Below, piece after piece: positions 1 through 8,417 of a DNA stretch of 64,000 bases. The notes beneath the pieces are model-generated. The model searched no databases and was not told where the DNA came from. It worked only from the letters and a program-made list of their open reading frames with translations. The stretch covers positions 62,001-126,000 of the forward strand of contig JADBYT010000001.1 of assembly GCA_020402865.1 (NCBI GenBank), written 5' to 3'. Each line of letters begins with the position of its first letter. Position 1 is the first letter of the stretch. The position numbers and the translations under genes are program-made. This DNA is from Bacteroidota bacterium. Lineage in GTDB: Bacteria; Bacteroidota; Bacteroidia; Palsa-965.

Positions 1-476
1 ATAAGTATATCGCCAAGCAGCAACCGGATAATGAAAATGGAGGTATCTATTTTCGGTTCATCAACCAGCAACGTCCCCAGCAGAGCAATCAGAAAAGTGG
101 CTCCGAGGTAAATGAGCAAACCCCGAAGCGTGCGGAAATACATGCTGCAGATTACAATAATGCCCAGCAGCGTAAGCGTATTGTCGGCATCAAACGAACG
201 GTCAACACAAACCCAAACCGAGAAGCCTATCAGCATGCTCATTGCCAGAAAAGCAAATAGACGCAGCATTCCCCGGCTTATCTGCGGATAAAACGACAAC
301 GAAAACAACAGCAGTGCACCAATAAAAATAAAACAGCGCAATACGGCTTCTTCTCCAAACGGAACAAATACGTTATTTATCAGCCCGTCAACCATAATGC
401 CTCCGGCAAGTGCCAGAAATAATATGCGTTCGGCAAATGTGTTTCGGGTAAAAATGAGTTTAAGGAACCCTTTCAT
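1..476 (-). CDS. Multi-pass membrane protein, N-terminal part (cut by window edge)
   Basis: An open reading frame starts with ATG at 476 and runs off the left edge, giving about 158 residues. They form five or so hydrophobic segments separated by short basic or polar loops (for example RCFIFIGALLLFSLSF and LTLLGIIVICSMYF). Nothing catalytic is visible in this part. It lies downstream of, and on the same strand as, a LytTR response regulator, so it may be the membrane sensor part of a histidine kinase. That is inference from context only; the cytoplasmic part lies outside the window. Confidence 0.6.
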   Translation of the reverse strand, partial: MKGFLKLIFTRNTFAERILFLALAGGIMVDGLINNVFVPFGEEAVLRCFIFIGALLLFSLSFYPQISRGMLRLFAFLAMSMLIGFSVWVCVDRSFDADNTLTLLGIIVICSMYFRTLRGLLIYLGATFLIALLGTLLVDEPKIDTSIFIIRLLLGDIL

Positions 477-625
477 TTCAAGACCAATTTAACAAGAACT
501 TCCGGGGATTTCCCCCGTGGTCTTTGTTTATCCGAAATTTGATTGTTTTCGGGTAGTCTGTTTAAACGAAAACTTCGGCTGGCAGGTTTGCTTTACTTGT
601 TAATTAATTTAATAATATCAGCAAA

Positions 626-655
626 TAAAAAAATGGGGCGACCGAAGCCGCCCCT
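626..655 (-). terminator. Rho-independent terminator of the 683-946 gene
   Basis: GGGGCG at 635-640 pairs with CGCCCC at 649-654. On the minus strand the hairpin is followed by a seven-T run (complement of 627-633). It lies 28 bases past the stop codon of the small minus-strand gene and supports that gene being transcribed. Confidence 0.75.
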
Positions 656-682
656 GTCCGGAAGCACAAAACAGCATAACCC

Positions 683-946
683 CTACACATTTGTTTGCAC
701 TTCCGTATCCTTCATTCCTCCCTGTTCCTCCACGAGAAGATTATACATTTCAGCAATTTTTGAATCCGTACAGGTATCAAACCTGAACGTTTCATAGATC
801 GGGTGAAACTGTTTTATCAGCATCACCTGCATATCACGCCGCTGATTGCTCAGCTCTTTGTGATAAAGTGACTCGGTGGATCCCATACTAACTTTGTGCA
901 GTTTCAGATTCATTTTCTTCGCTGACCGAGTAGGGGAGCCGATCAT
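683..946 (-). CDS. Small hypothetical protein (87 aa)
   Basis: Not recognised. The 87-residue product is polar and charged, with no signal peptide or membrane segment, and looks like a small soluble mostly helical protein. An internal ATG (residue 12) could also be the start. Two features favour a real gene: a rho-independent terminator follows at 626-655, and a Bacteroidota-like -7 box (CATATTTG on the minus strand, 955-962, one mismatch to TAnnTTTG) sits just before the first ATG. The opposite-strand frame over the same DNA lacks such signals. Confidence 0.45.
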   Translation of the reverse strand: MIGSPTRSAKKMNLKLHKVSMGSTESLYHKELSNQRRDMQVMLIKQFHPIYETFRFDTCTDSKIAEMYNLLVEEQGGMKDTEVQTNV

Positions 947-1051
947 TTACATTGCAAATATGAGAGCATATTTGATATAAAATTCAGAAAACCGACATGT
1001 TTTTATCATTTTCCGACCAACGGAAGATTTTGCCGGATGAATGAAAGCGGG

Positions 1052-1744
1052 TTAGAGCATATTGAGTCGTTTAAACAAATCTTCTTTGTGCGAGCGGCTC
1101 ACAGGCAACGATTTTCCACCTACGTTTACCGAGTTTTCTTCAATTTCCTGAATCTTATCGAGGCGCACAATGTATGAACGGTGAATGCGGGCGAAATCAC
1201 GCTGCGGCAAACGGCTTTCTATTGATTTCATGGTAGAAAGTATCGTATGCCTGCCGTCTTTGGTATTAATCTGTACATAGTCAGCCAGGGCTTCTACCCA
1301 AATAATTTCATTCATGGGCAGGCGCAAAAAGCGGGTGCCTTCTTTTTTGATAAACAGCGCTTCTTCTTCACCGTCCTGCTGTGTTTTGAGATTGTCCTGA
1401 ATATTTTGTGCCCTCATTGCCGCTTTCAGAAAGCGTGTGTAGTCAATAGGTTTAAGCAGAAAGTCGGTAACATCGTAGTCAAACGCTTCAGCGGCGTATT
1501 CTTTTTTACCGGTAATCAGAATGATCTGAGGAATCTCTTTAAACGTGCGCAAAAAATCCATTCCGCTCATTTCCGGCATTTCCACATCAAGGAATATCAG
1601 GTCGATTTTCTGTTTTCTGATCAAGGTAAGTGCCTCAGGAACAGAGGTGCAACTTCCTGAAAGTGTCAGAAAGTCGGTTCGACTGATACATTGCTCAACT
1701 ACTTTGCGGGCAATTTCATCGTCATCAACAATAAGACAGTTCAT
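1052..1744 (-). CDS. LytTR-family two-component response regulator
   Basis: DNA-binding response regulator of the LytR/AlgR class. Residues 1-115 are a receiver domain with the acidic pocket VDDDE (residues 6-10), the phosphoacceptor Asp53 in FLDVEMPEMSG, and the conserved Lys in LLKPIDY. Residues 130-230 are a LytTR DNA-binding domain (FARIHRSYIV, VNVGGKSLPVSRSHKEDL). The start at 1744 gives MNCLIVDDDE at the normal distance from the receiver; a longer frame adds 13 residues that do not fit the family. Such regulators usually work with a LytS-like or 7TM histidine kinase; the truncated membrane protein at the left edge could be that partner. Confidence 0.9.
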   Translation of the reverse strand: MNCLIVDDDEIARKVVEQCISRTDFLTLSGSCTSVPEALTLIRKQKIDLIFLDVEMPEMSGMDFLRTFKEIPQIILITGKKEYAAEAFDYDVTDFLLKPIDYTRFLKAAMRAQNIQDNLKTQQDGEEEALFIKKEGTRFLRLPMNEIIWVEALADYVQINTKDGRHTILSTMKSIESRLPQRDFARIHRSYIVRLDKIQEIEENSVNVGGKSLPVSRSHKEDLFKRLNML

Positions 1745-1826
1745 GGGTTTTCGATTGTAATGCAATATAGTGAAATGCCACAAACGAAAAATGTGTTTAA
1801 CGATTGCTTATCTGAAGAAATACGAA

Positions 1827-2738
1827 TTAATCAGTGTTAAAACCGGCAGCGAAGCGGTATAGCTGAAAGGTGCCGTTTTCGAGCTGGCGGCTTATTTCGG
1901 CGGTAAGTTCCGGTCTGGATACATTACGCATCCGGTTTCGTTGTATAAGTTTCCAGGCTTTTTCGGCAAAGAGCAGGGCGCGGCGCGGATTGGAAACCGG
2001 GCGGTTGCTATGCGCGGTTATTTTTTCGAGTAATTCGTCGATGCCTTCGTTTCGGGCGGCTACGGTTTTAATTACCGGCACTGCCCAGTCTGATGCCGGT
2101 CGCTGGTGCAGCAGCTGGTGCAGGTTGCCGGCAAACGTGTGTGCGCCGGTGCGGTCGGCCTTGTTCACCACAAAAATATCGGCAATTTCCATAATGCCCG
2201 ATTTGATGGCCTGCACATCGTCGCCCGCTTCGGGCACCAGCACCACCACCGTGGTATCGGCCAGGCCGGCAATTTCTACTTCCGACTGGCCCACGCCCAC
2301 GGTTTCTACAATAACCAGGTCAAAACCGGCCGAGCGCACCACATCGGTAATTTCGAGTGTGGCTGCTGAAAGTCCTCCCAGCGATCCGCGTGTAGCCAGC
2401 GAACGGATATATACATTAGGGTTGGTAAAATGCTCGGCCATGCGCAAACGGTCGCCCAGCAGCGAGCCGAAATTGAACGGCGAAGTTGGATCAACCGCAA
2501 TTACGGCCACTGTTTTGCCCTGCGCGGAGAGCCGGGAAATAAGCGCATTGATGAGCGTACTTTTACCTGCTCCCGGCGGCCCCGTAATACCCGCTACCGG
2601 CGAAAGCCTTGTAAGATCAAGCGAGGCAAGCAGTTCGGCAGCGCCGTCAAGATTATTTTCCACCAGCGTTATGGCACGCGCAAGTGCACGGCGGTCACCG
2701 TTACGGAGTGCGGAAAGAAGCTGCTGCGGATTGGTCAT
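1827..2738 (-). CDS. meaB: MeaB/ArgK-type GTPase, methylmalonyl-CoA mutase chaperone
   Basis: G3E-family GTPase that protects and reloads adenosylcobalamin-dependent methylmalonyl-CoA mutase. Visible motifs are a Walker A GITGPPGAGKSTLINAL, the switch region DPTSPFNFGSLLGDR, VETVGVGQSEVEIAGLADTT, and NKADRTGA for guanine recognition. The start at 2738 (MTNPQQLLSAL) gives 303 residues, the normal family length; the longer frame would run antisense through the neighbouring glycosyltransferase. A TACCTTTG -7 box ends only 6 bases before the start, so the mRNA may be leaderless. A stand-alone B12-binding mutase subunit is encoded 50 kb away at 52775, consistent with a methylmalonyl-CoA pathway. 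Confidence 0.93.
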   Translation of the reverse strand: MTNPQQLLSALRNGDRRALARAITLVENNLDGAAELLASLDLTRLSPVAGITGPPGAGKSTLINALISRLSAQGKTVAVIAVDPTSPFNFGSLLGDRLRMAEHFTNPNVYIRSLATRGSLGGLSAATLEITDVVRSAGFDLVIVETVGVGQSEVEIAGLADTTVVVLVPEAGDDVQAIKSGIMEIADIFVVNKADRTGAHTFAGNLHQLLHQRPASDWAVPVIKTVAARNEGIDELLEKITAHSNRPVSNPRRALLFAEKAWKLIQRNRMRNVSRPELTAEISRQLENGTFQLYRFAAGFNTD

Positions 2739-2744
2739 TTGCAA

Positions 2745-2752
2745 CAAAGGTA
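2745..2752 (-). promoter_or_regulatory. TAnnTTTG -7 box for meaB
   Basis: TACCTTTG on the minus strand exactly matches the Bacteroidota -7 consensus. Its last base is 6 nt from the meaB start codon. Confidence 0.6.
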
Positions 2753-2772
2753 AACAGCTTCTCCGGCTTTTG

Positions 2773-2780
2773 TACTTTTG
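2773..2780 (+). promoter_or_regulatory. TAnnTTTG -7 box for the GT2 gene
   Basis: TACTTTTG matches the consensus and ends 6 nt before the ATG at 2787. It is back-to-back with the meaB box. Confidence 0.6.
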
Positions 2781-2786
2781 TGCTCT

Positions 2787-3548
2787 ATGCCCGAGCCGGT
2801 TAAACTTTCGGTGGTCATCATCACCTTCAACGAAGAACGCAATATCGACCGCTGCCTGCATGCCGTAAAACGCATTGCCGACGATATTGTGGTGCTCGAC
2901 AGTTTCTCTGCCGACCGCACGGAGGAAATTTGCATAAGCCACGGCGCTCGCTTCATCCAGCATGCGTTCGACGGGCATATCGAACAAAAAAACCGTGCCA
3001 TCACCCACGCGCTATATCCGCACATCCTCTCACTCGATGCCGACGAGGCGCCCGATGAAACCCTGCTTCGCGCCATTGCAGCCGTAAAACAAAACTGGCA
3101 GCACACCGGCTATTCCATGAACCGCCTCACCAACTACTGCGGGCAATGGATAAAACACTGCGGCTGGTACCCCGATACCAAACTCCGGCTCTGGGACAGC
3201 CGCCACGGAAGCTGGGGCGGTGTCAATCCGCACGATAAATACGAGCTTGCCCCCGGCAGCACACAGGCACATTTGCCCGGCAATATTCTGCATTACAGCT
3301 ACTACACCGTAGAAGAGCATTACCGCCAGGCCGATAAATTTTCGACCATTGCGGCCAAAGCGCTGCATGCACAGGGCAAACGCAGTTCGCTGCTGCTGGC
3401 CATGCTTAAAACCGCAGCCAAGTTTCTGCGCAACTACCTCATCAAACTCGGCTTCCTCGACGGACGTTACGGTTTTGTAATTTGCCGCATCAGTGCATGG
3501 GAAACCTGGCAGAAATACACCAAGCTCAGCAAGCTGCACCGCCAATGA
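2787..3548 (+). CDS. Glycosyltransferase family 2 (WaaE/KdtX-like)
   Basis: GT-A fold glycosyltransferase probably adding a sugar to lipooligosaccharide core or another surface glycan at the cytoplasmic face of the inner membrane. Seen: LSVVIITFNEERNIDRCL at the N-terminus, DDIVVLDSFSADRTEEIC (nucleotide binding), a DADEAPDE motif holding the metal-binding DxD, and KLRLWDS with HPHDKYEL-like context (GGVNPHDKYEL) typical of the WaaE/KdtX subgroup. The 253-residue length is usual. The ATG at 2787 is chosen over an upstream TTG because the promoter box overlaps the TTG. The stop overlaps the next start (ATGA), so translation is probably coupled to the GT87-like gene. Confidence 0.88.
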   Translation: MPEPVKLSVVIITFNEERNIDRCLHAVKRIADDIVVLDSFSADRTEEICISHGARFIQHAFDGHIEQKNRAITHALYPHILSLDADEAPDETLLRAIAAVKQNWQHTGYSMNRLTNYCGQWIKHCGWYPDTKLRLWDSRHGSWGGVNPHDKYELAPGSTQAHLPGNILHYSYYTVEEHYRQADKFSTIAAKALHAQGKRSSLLLAMLKTAAKFLRNYLIKLGFLDGRYGFVICRISAWETWQKYTKLSKLHRQ

Positions 3549-4714
3549 AAGAGAAACTATTCAGCTATCGCTCGCCGCTGCTCAAACCGCGCAACCAGTT
3601 TATTCTGCTGCTTGTGGTGGTTGTTGCTGTTTCGCTTCACCGGCTGCTGCTGTTTCCCGAAAGTTCGTTCAACAACTTTTTCATTTTCCGTGCCTCATTC
3701 ACCAACCTCTGTAAAGGGGTTGATTTATATGTGCTGCATCCCGAGCAGTATTTCGATTTGTACAAATACAGTCCGTCGTTTGCGGCGCTCATGGGTGTGT
3801 TTCATTTGCTGCCTGCAGCTCTGGGCGCCACGCTTTGGAATCTGCTCAATGCACTGCTGCCGTGGTGGGGCATTCGCCGGCTTGCCATCAGTGAGCAGTG
3901 GAAAGCGTTTCTGCTTTGCTTTGTGCTTATCGAACTGGTTACTTCAGTCATCAATGCGCAAAGCAATGGCATAATGACCGGCCTGCTGCTGCTGGCGTTC
4001 AGCAGTTTTGAGCGTAAGCAGGTGGTGTGGGCGGCTTTATTTCTGGTACTCGGTTTTTACATCAAACTTTTTGCGGCTGTGGGCGGGTTGCTGTTTGTGT
4101 TTTATCCGCAACGCATAAAGTTTTTACTCAGCGGCGCAGTTTGGCTGCTGGCTGTTGCCGCATTGCCGCTGCTTTTCACCTCACCCGAACTGCTGCTTAC
4201 GCAATACAAAAGCTGGCTTCAGCTTCTTGGCAATGATCCCGCACACGAACTCAACTTTTCGCTCATGACCCTGTGCGAACGCTGGTTTGGTTTACACGCC
4301 GCCGATGTATGGTTTTTAATTCCCGGTTCAGTGTTACTCATGCTTCCGTTGCTGCGCAGGCAGTTTTGGAACAATGTAAATTATCGCATGCTTTATCTGG
4401 CCGCCGTTTTAGTCTGGACTGTAATTTTCAACCATAAAGCCGAGTCGCCCACTTACATCATTGCCATTACCGGAATAGCACTCTGGGCGGTGAGCGAAGC
4501 ACCCGGTCTGAAACGCGCTTTTCTATTGTGGCTTGCATTTGTTGGCATTCAGCTTGTTCCCACCGATTTATTTCCGCATGCCTGGCGAACTGAGTTTTTT
4601 GTACCGTATGCGGTAAAAGCATTTCCGGCGGTGGTGATGTTTGGGGTAATGATGTGGAAGTTGTTAGTGGGGAAGTATTTTTCGGAGCAGAGGTTTGGTG
4701 TATATTTACGTTGA
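3545..4714 (+). CDS. GT87-like polytopic glycosyltransferase (DUF2029)
   Basis: A 389-residue integral membrane protein with about ten hydrophobic helices. It resembles GT-C glycosyltransferases of family 87, which use polyprenyl-phosphate-linked sugars on the periplasmic side. Supporting features are an early loop with DLYVLHPEQYFDLYKYSPSF (the YxYPP-like motif of the family), the HKAESPTYIIAITG segment near the end, and alternating aromatic helices. The start at 3545 overlaps the stop of the GT2 gene by four bases; earlier in-frame codons would lie inside that gene. Substrate cannot be told from sequence. Confidence 0.8.
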   Translation: MKEKLFSYRSPLLKPRNQFILLLVVVVAVSLHRLLLFPESSFNNFFIFRASFTNLCKGVDLYVLHPEQYFDLYKYSPSFAALMGVFHLLPAALGATLWNLLNALLPWWGIRRLAISEQWKAFLLCFVLIELVTSVINAQSNGIMTGLLLLAFSSFERKQVVWAALFLVLGFYIKLFAAVGGLLFVFYPQRIKFLLSGAVWLLAVAALPLLFTSPELLLTQYKSWLQLLGNDPAHELNFSLMTLCERWFGLHAADVWFLIPGSVLLMLPLLRRQFWNNVNYRMLYLAAVLVWTVIFNHKAESPTYIIAITGIALWAVSEAPGLKRAFLLWLAFVGIQLVPTDLFPHAWRTEFFVPYAVKAFPAVVMFGVMMWKLLVGKYFSEQRFGVYLR

Positions 4715-4784
4715 ATTAATCGCATCGTAAATCAATTTTTGCAGAATAAATGCGAAAATAAATTTACTAATGGATTAATATGTA

Positions 4785-4792
4785 TATGTTTG
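4785..4792 (+). promoter_or_regulatory. TAnnTTTG -7 box of the candidate small RNA
   Basis: TATGTTTG matches the -7 consensus. A start 5-6 nt downstream would fall at about 4797, the first paired base of the structured element that follows. Confidence 0.5.
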
Positions 4793-4796
4793 AATT

Positions 4797-4860
4797 GACA
4801 GTCGGGAGATCTGCCCTTAGCGGATCGTTAGAACTAGGTTTCTACCTGCCTGTCTTTTTT
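4797..4860 (+). ncRNA. Candidate 60-nt small RNA: three-way junction plus U-tract
   Basis: The segment folds by hand into a compact three-way junction. The outer helix 4797-4806 pairs with 4845-4854 (ten positions, one mismatch, one G-U). Hairpin 1 is 4810-4814 with 4820-4824, loop CCTTA. Hairpin 2 is 4829-4833 (TAGAA) with 4840-4844 (TTCTA), directly abutting the outer helix. Six T residues follow at 4855-4860, as in a rho-independent terminator. A -7 box lies at the right distance upstream. It resembles no RNA family I can name. The alternative is an elaborate terminator of the GT87 gene, though that would not explain the promoter box. Confidence 0.45.
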
Positions 4861-4911
4861 ATTTTTATTCCCCTGTGTACAGCCGCTTTTTTTCAATCAT
4901 TAAAAGTCGTA

Positions 4912-4953
4912 TTGACTCAGAGGGAGGAATACCTCACGGTATGTATGAGTTAA
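4912..4953. other. Second hairpin element between GT87 and O-antigen ligase genes
   Basis: TTGACTCA (4912-4919) pairs with TGAGTTAA (4946-4953), and an inner hairpin joins ATACC (4929-4933) to GGTAT (4938-4942). No clear T-run follows on either strand. It lies just past the stop of the minus-strand ligase gene and may stabilise the 3' end of that mRNA. Confidence 0.35.
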
Positions 4954-4966
4954 TCTAGTTTCCCGA

Positions 4967-6562
4967 TCACTTCATCACATCCCTGTTACTTCCCGAAGGC
5001 ATGGCAAACAGCACCAGCGCATTGAAGTAAGCAAAAAACGTAACGCCCTGCTGTGTTTCCAGCGTATCATCGTTGAGGAAAGAAGTTACGGCGATGATAA
5101 AGAATGCCAGGCTGATGTAGTTTTTCCATCGTCCCATGCGGCTCATGGGGTAGGTGAGGGAGAAAATGAAATAGAGCAGGGCCGGAATGCCCAGCGTGAG
5201 TGCAAAGGAAAGAAACTGGTTGTGCGGGTGCATCCACTGAAACGATTCGCTGAGTGGGGTGCCGTTTTTTGCGTAGAAACTACGCATTGTTTTTTCGCTG
5301 CTGCCGGTGCCGTGACCCAGCACCGGAGCTTCGGCAATGCAGGCCATTGCGGTTTGTGCAAGTTCAAAACGCATGGTCACTGATTTTCCGCTTGGATCGC
5401 CGCCGCTGCCATATACATGCAGTTCCCAGAATACCTGATACATGCGTTTGCGCAGCTGGCTCATTTCGGGCCACGATGCATTGCAAAGGCCTTGTTCAAT
5501 TTGTGTAATGTCTCCTGTAGTAAGCTGTGCTACCCCGTCGGCATCTTTGCGCAAACCTTTAGAGGTCATGTAACGCAGCAGTACGTAAACGACGGGCACC
5601 CCGCCGGGCGTTTTACCACTGGTGAGCGAAATGCGGCTGCGGCTGTTCCAGGCCGAATCGAGTTCGGGCCAGCAAATCCAGAATTTTACGCGGCGGCCGT
5701 TTTCAATCATCGGATCGCGGGCATCGTGTGTGTATGGGTTCCCGCGCGGTGTTTTCAGTTGCAGGCGGCTGTCTGCGCTTTGCTGCGTGCTGTTTGGGGT
5801 AAATATTTTCCACGCGGCCATCGTTTCCATACCGGCATAGGCAATGGCAGCGGCAAATAAAATGCTCACGGCAAATACCGCCTTGCGCTGGCGGCGAAGT
5901 AACAAAAACACAAGTACCAGCAGAAAACCGCCCAACGCCAGCACCACCAGCCCCGTGAGCGATTGCATATACACCAGAAACAGCGTGAGCGCAGTAATGC
6001 CCGCAAGCGCACCGGCCTTATGCCACGCCGGCCCCTGCCTGAACAGCACACGACCCAGCCAGAAAATAGCAAGATCGGCCATGAGCGAAAGTCGTATGAG
6101 CGACACAAACCGTGACGCCTTGCGCAAATCGTTTATCTCGCGCTGCCACCAGCCGGCAGCTACCAGAAAAGTAGAGGCCGCGCTCACAAACACCGCTGCC
6201 AGAAAAATGCCGATTACCCAGCTCAGCTCCCTGCGCGTAAGCTGCGGCGTAGTGCCAATAATAAACGGAAACAACAGCAGCGGCAGTTTCACCCGCACAT
6301 CGCGCCAGCCAGCCCCGGCATCATTCGTCCACAACAGACCGATGAGATGCAGCACAAACACACCCATGAGTACAGCCACTGCCGGCCGCGATTTAAAACG
6401 CCGCCATTTGGCCGCAAAATCACCTTCCCAAAGCCAGTTGATGCCGATCCAGAAAACGGAAACGCTGATCATGAATTTCGACAGCGGAAGCCCCGCAGCC
6501 GTAAGCGACAGCCCGAATACGTATAAGAAACGATGCCACGAAGCCGGTAAGCTTATTCTCAT
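4967..6562 (-). CDS. O-antigen ligase/polymerase family membrane protein (Wzy_C)
   Basis: A 531-residue inner-membrane protein with about 11-12 hydrophobic segments. The WaaL/Wzy signature is a large periplasmic loop followed by APVLGHGTGSS and WMHPHNQFLSFALTLGIPA near residues 420-465. Family members transfer or polymerise undecaprenyl-linked O-polysaccharide on the periplasmic side of the inner membrane. An insert of roughly 140 residues between about 255 and 400 is polar and extends that loop beyond the common length. The gene is monocistronic on the minus strand. A weak -7 box (TACATTCG, 6583-6590) precedes it. Confidence 0.85.
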   Translation of the reverse strand: MRISLPASWHRFLYVFGLSLTAAGLPLSKFMISVSVFWIGINWLWEGDFAAKWRRFKSRPAVAVLMGVFVLHLIGLLWTNDAGAGWRDVRVKLPLLLFPFIIGTTPQLTRRELSWVIGIFLAAVFVSAASTFLVAAGWWQREINDLRKASRFVSLIRLSLMADLAIFWLGRVLFRQGPAWHKAGALAGITALTLFLVYMQSLTGLVVLALGGFLLVLVFLLLRRQRKAVFAVSILFAAAIAYAGMETMAAWKIFTPNSTQQSADSRLQLKTPRGNPYTHDARDPMIENGRRVKFWICWPELDSAWNSRSRISLTSGKTPGGVPVVYVLLRYMTSKGLRKDADGVAQLTTGDITQIEQGLCNASWPEMSQLRKRMYQVFWELHVYGSGGDPSGKSVTMRFELAQTAMACIAEAPVLGHGTGSSEKTMRSFYAKNGTPLSESFQWMHPHNQFLSFALTLGIPALLYFIFSLTYPMSRMGRWKNYISLAFFIIAVTSFLNDDTLETQQGVTFFAYFNALVLFAMPSGSNRDVMK

Positions 6563-6662
6563 GCGCAGGTTGAGGTAGTGTGCGAATGTAGCTAAAGTTT
6601 ACTGCGAAAGGGCGTAACGAAAAAGTGGTTATTTCATTGTGCAGACGGTGAAAAAAAGACCA

Positions 6663-8402
6663 TTAATCGTCTTTTTTCTCCATATCGGTGCGCTGCTGCG
6701 GCTTGGGCAACTTTTTCACCACGGTAAGTATATCGGTGTAGGCCTTTTTATCGGCCAGAATCTGCATGGCTTTGTTCAGATCGGGATCATCTTTGAGTGA
6801 GGAAGCGATACGGCCTTTTTCATAATAGTAGCGCGAACTGATCTCGGCTTCGAGCAACACGGTAATTTCAGTGCGGAATTCTTCGAAATCGTCTTTTTTG
6901 TTTTCTCCGGCTTTCGTTTTCAATGCCTGAAACTCCGCACTCATTCCGTTGAAATTGCCGCTTTTCTCGGCACTTTTACGGAATTGCTCAAGGCTTTTTT
7001 CTTCGGGAGTAAGGTAGCTGTAATCACGTTTCTTCACCCAGGCCACAAACTTGGCATATTCGTCGGCCGAAAACCGAAAGGCTTCATTCCCTTCAAGATT
7101 GCTATGTGCCAGTGCATATTCAGTGGCGTAGTCGAAAATCAGCCCTTTGGCCAGCAACGTATCGGTAAGTACACTGTATTTACGGGCAGGCACTTCCATG
7201 TCAGGTATCACCCCCAGTCCGTCCCATACCGTACGGCCGTTGCGGGTTTTGAATTCGGTAATGAGCGAGTCGGGTACGCGCACCACGCTTCCGTCGGCAT
7301 TGCGGTGTGAGTAATCAAGCGCCTGCACGCAGCGACCACTTGGGGTGTAGTATTTGGCAATGGTGAGTTTGAAAAATGCCCCGTAGGCCACAGGCACGGT
7401 ATTTTGCACCAGTCCTTTGCCATACGAACGCTGCCCCACAATTACGGCCCGATCCAGGTCCTGCAAAGCGCCCGCTACAATTTCCGATGCCGATGCAGAG
7501 CCTCCGTCGGTAAGCACGGCCAGCGGAATCTGCGTATCAACCGGCGTAAGCTCTGTGCGGTAGGTCTGATCCTGTTCGGCAATGCGTCCGCGCATTTTCA
7601 ATACCAGATTGCCCTTGTCCACAAACAAATTCACAATAGCCACTGCCTGATTCACAAGTCCGCCGGGGTTTCCGCGCAGGTCAAGCACCAGTGTGGTAAT
7701 GTTTTTTTGTTTCAGATCGAGCAGCGCCTCGCGTACTTCGCTGGCAGCCGTTTCGCCGAATTCATTGAGTTTAATATAGCCCGTGTTGTTGGCCAGCACG
7801 GTGGAGTAAGCCACGGTTTTTGGCTTAATCTCCTCACGCGAAAACGTAAAATCAAGCGGCGATGAAGCACCCGGTCGTTTTACTTTCAGCGAAATTGAGG
7901 TATTGGGTACACCGCGAAGCTGTTTCATTACTACTTCGCCGTTTTTGCCCGTAGTGCTCAGTCCGTTTACTTCCACAATTACATCGCCGGGCTTAATGCC
8001 GGCCTTCATGGCGGCAAAACCTTCATACACTTCGGTAACCACATTGCTGCCGCTCATTTTGCGAATGGTGGCGCCAATGCCGCCATACTGTCCGGTGCTC
8101 TGGTAGCGGTAATCTTCAATGTCTTCTTCCGAATAGTAAACCGTGTAAGGGTCGAGCGAGCGTAACATGGCATCGATTCCGGTTTTCATCAGTTCGCCCG
8201 GACGCGGTTCATCCACATAGCTGCTGTTGAGGCGCTGGTAAATGGAACTGAAGATTTCGAGGTTTTTGCTCACCTCGAATAATTTATCGTCGCTGCCGGC
8301 GGCAGAAAAACCGAGTATTCCGGCTCCGGCCAGCAAGGCTGGCACAAGAGTTATGCGCATTGCGCGGCTTACATTACGGGCAGAAAAAAGTGTACGCATC
8401 AT
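6663..8402 (-). CDS. S41 family C-terminal processing peptidase with PDZ domain
   Basis: Periplasmic serine protease of the Tsp/CtpA group that trims the C-termini of envelope proteins. Order: hydrophobic N-terminal anchor or signal (residues 14-35), an N-terminal helical region with YVDEPRPGELMKTGIDAML, a PDZ domain (about 95-175, GGIGATIRKM and GIKPGDVIVEVNG), and the S41 catalytic core with the serine in DGGSASASEIVAGAL and the lysine in QRSYGKGLVQ. A C-terminal extension (about 430-579) is charged and helical, as in Bacteroidota homologues. It follows yidD by 15 bases and is probably co-transcribed with rnpA and yidD. A second ATG one codon in is possible. Confidence 0.93.
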   Translation of the reverse strand: MMRTLFSARNVSRAMRITLVPALLAGAGILGFSAAGSDDKLFEVSKNLEIFSSIYQRLNSSYVDEPRPGELMKTGIDAMLRSLDPYTVYYSEEDIEDYRYQSTGQYGGIGATIRKMSGSNVVTEVYEGFAAMKAGIKPGDVIVEVNGLSTTGKNGEVVMKQLRGVPNTSISLKVKRPGASSPLDFTFSREEIKPKTVAYSTVLANNTGYIKLNEFGETAASEVREALLDLKQKNITTLVLDLRGNPGGLVNQAVAIVNLFVDKGNLVLKMRGRIAEQDQTYRTELTPVDTQIPLAVLTDGGSASASEIVAGALQDLDRAVIVGQRSYGKGLVQNTVPVAYGAFFKLTIAKYYTPSGRCVQALDYSHRNADGSVVRVPDSLITEFKTRNGRTVWDGLGVIPDMEVPARKYSVLTDTLLAKGLIFDYATEYALAHSNLEGNEAFRFSADEYAKFVAWVKKRDYSYLTPEEKSLEQFRKSAEKSGNFNGMSAEFQALKTKAGENKKDDFEEFRTEITVLLEAEISSRYYYEKGRIASSLKDDPDLNKAMQILADKKAYTDILTVVKKLPKPQQRTDMEKKDD

Positions 8403-8417
8403 AGCAGAACAGATAAA

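Noticed and set aside
543-797. 84-aa plus-strand frame near the left edge
   Set aside because: It crosses the terminator hairpin of the minus-strand gene and shows no coding features.
1870-2868. 332-aa open frame on the plus strand across meaB
   Set aside because: Antisense shadow of meaB with Ser/Arg-rich composition and no recognisable domain; meaB has all GTPase motifs.
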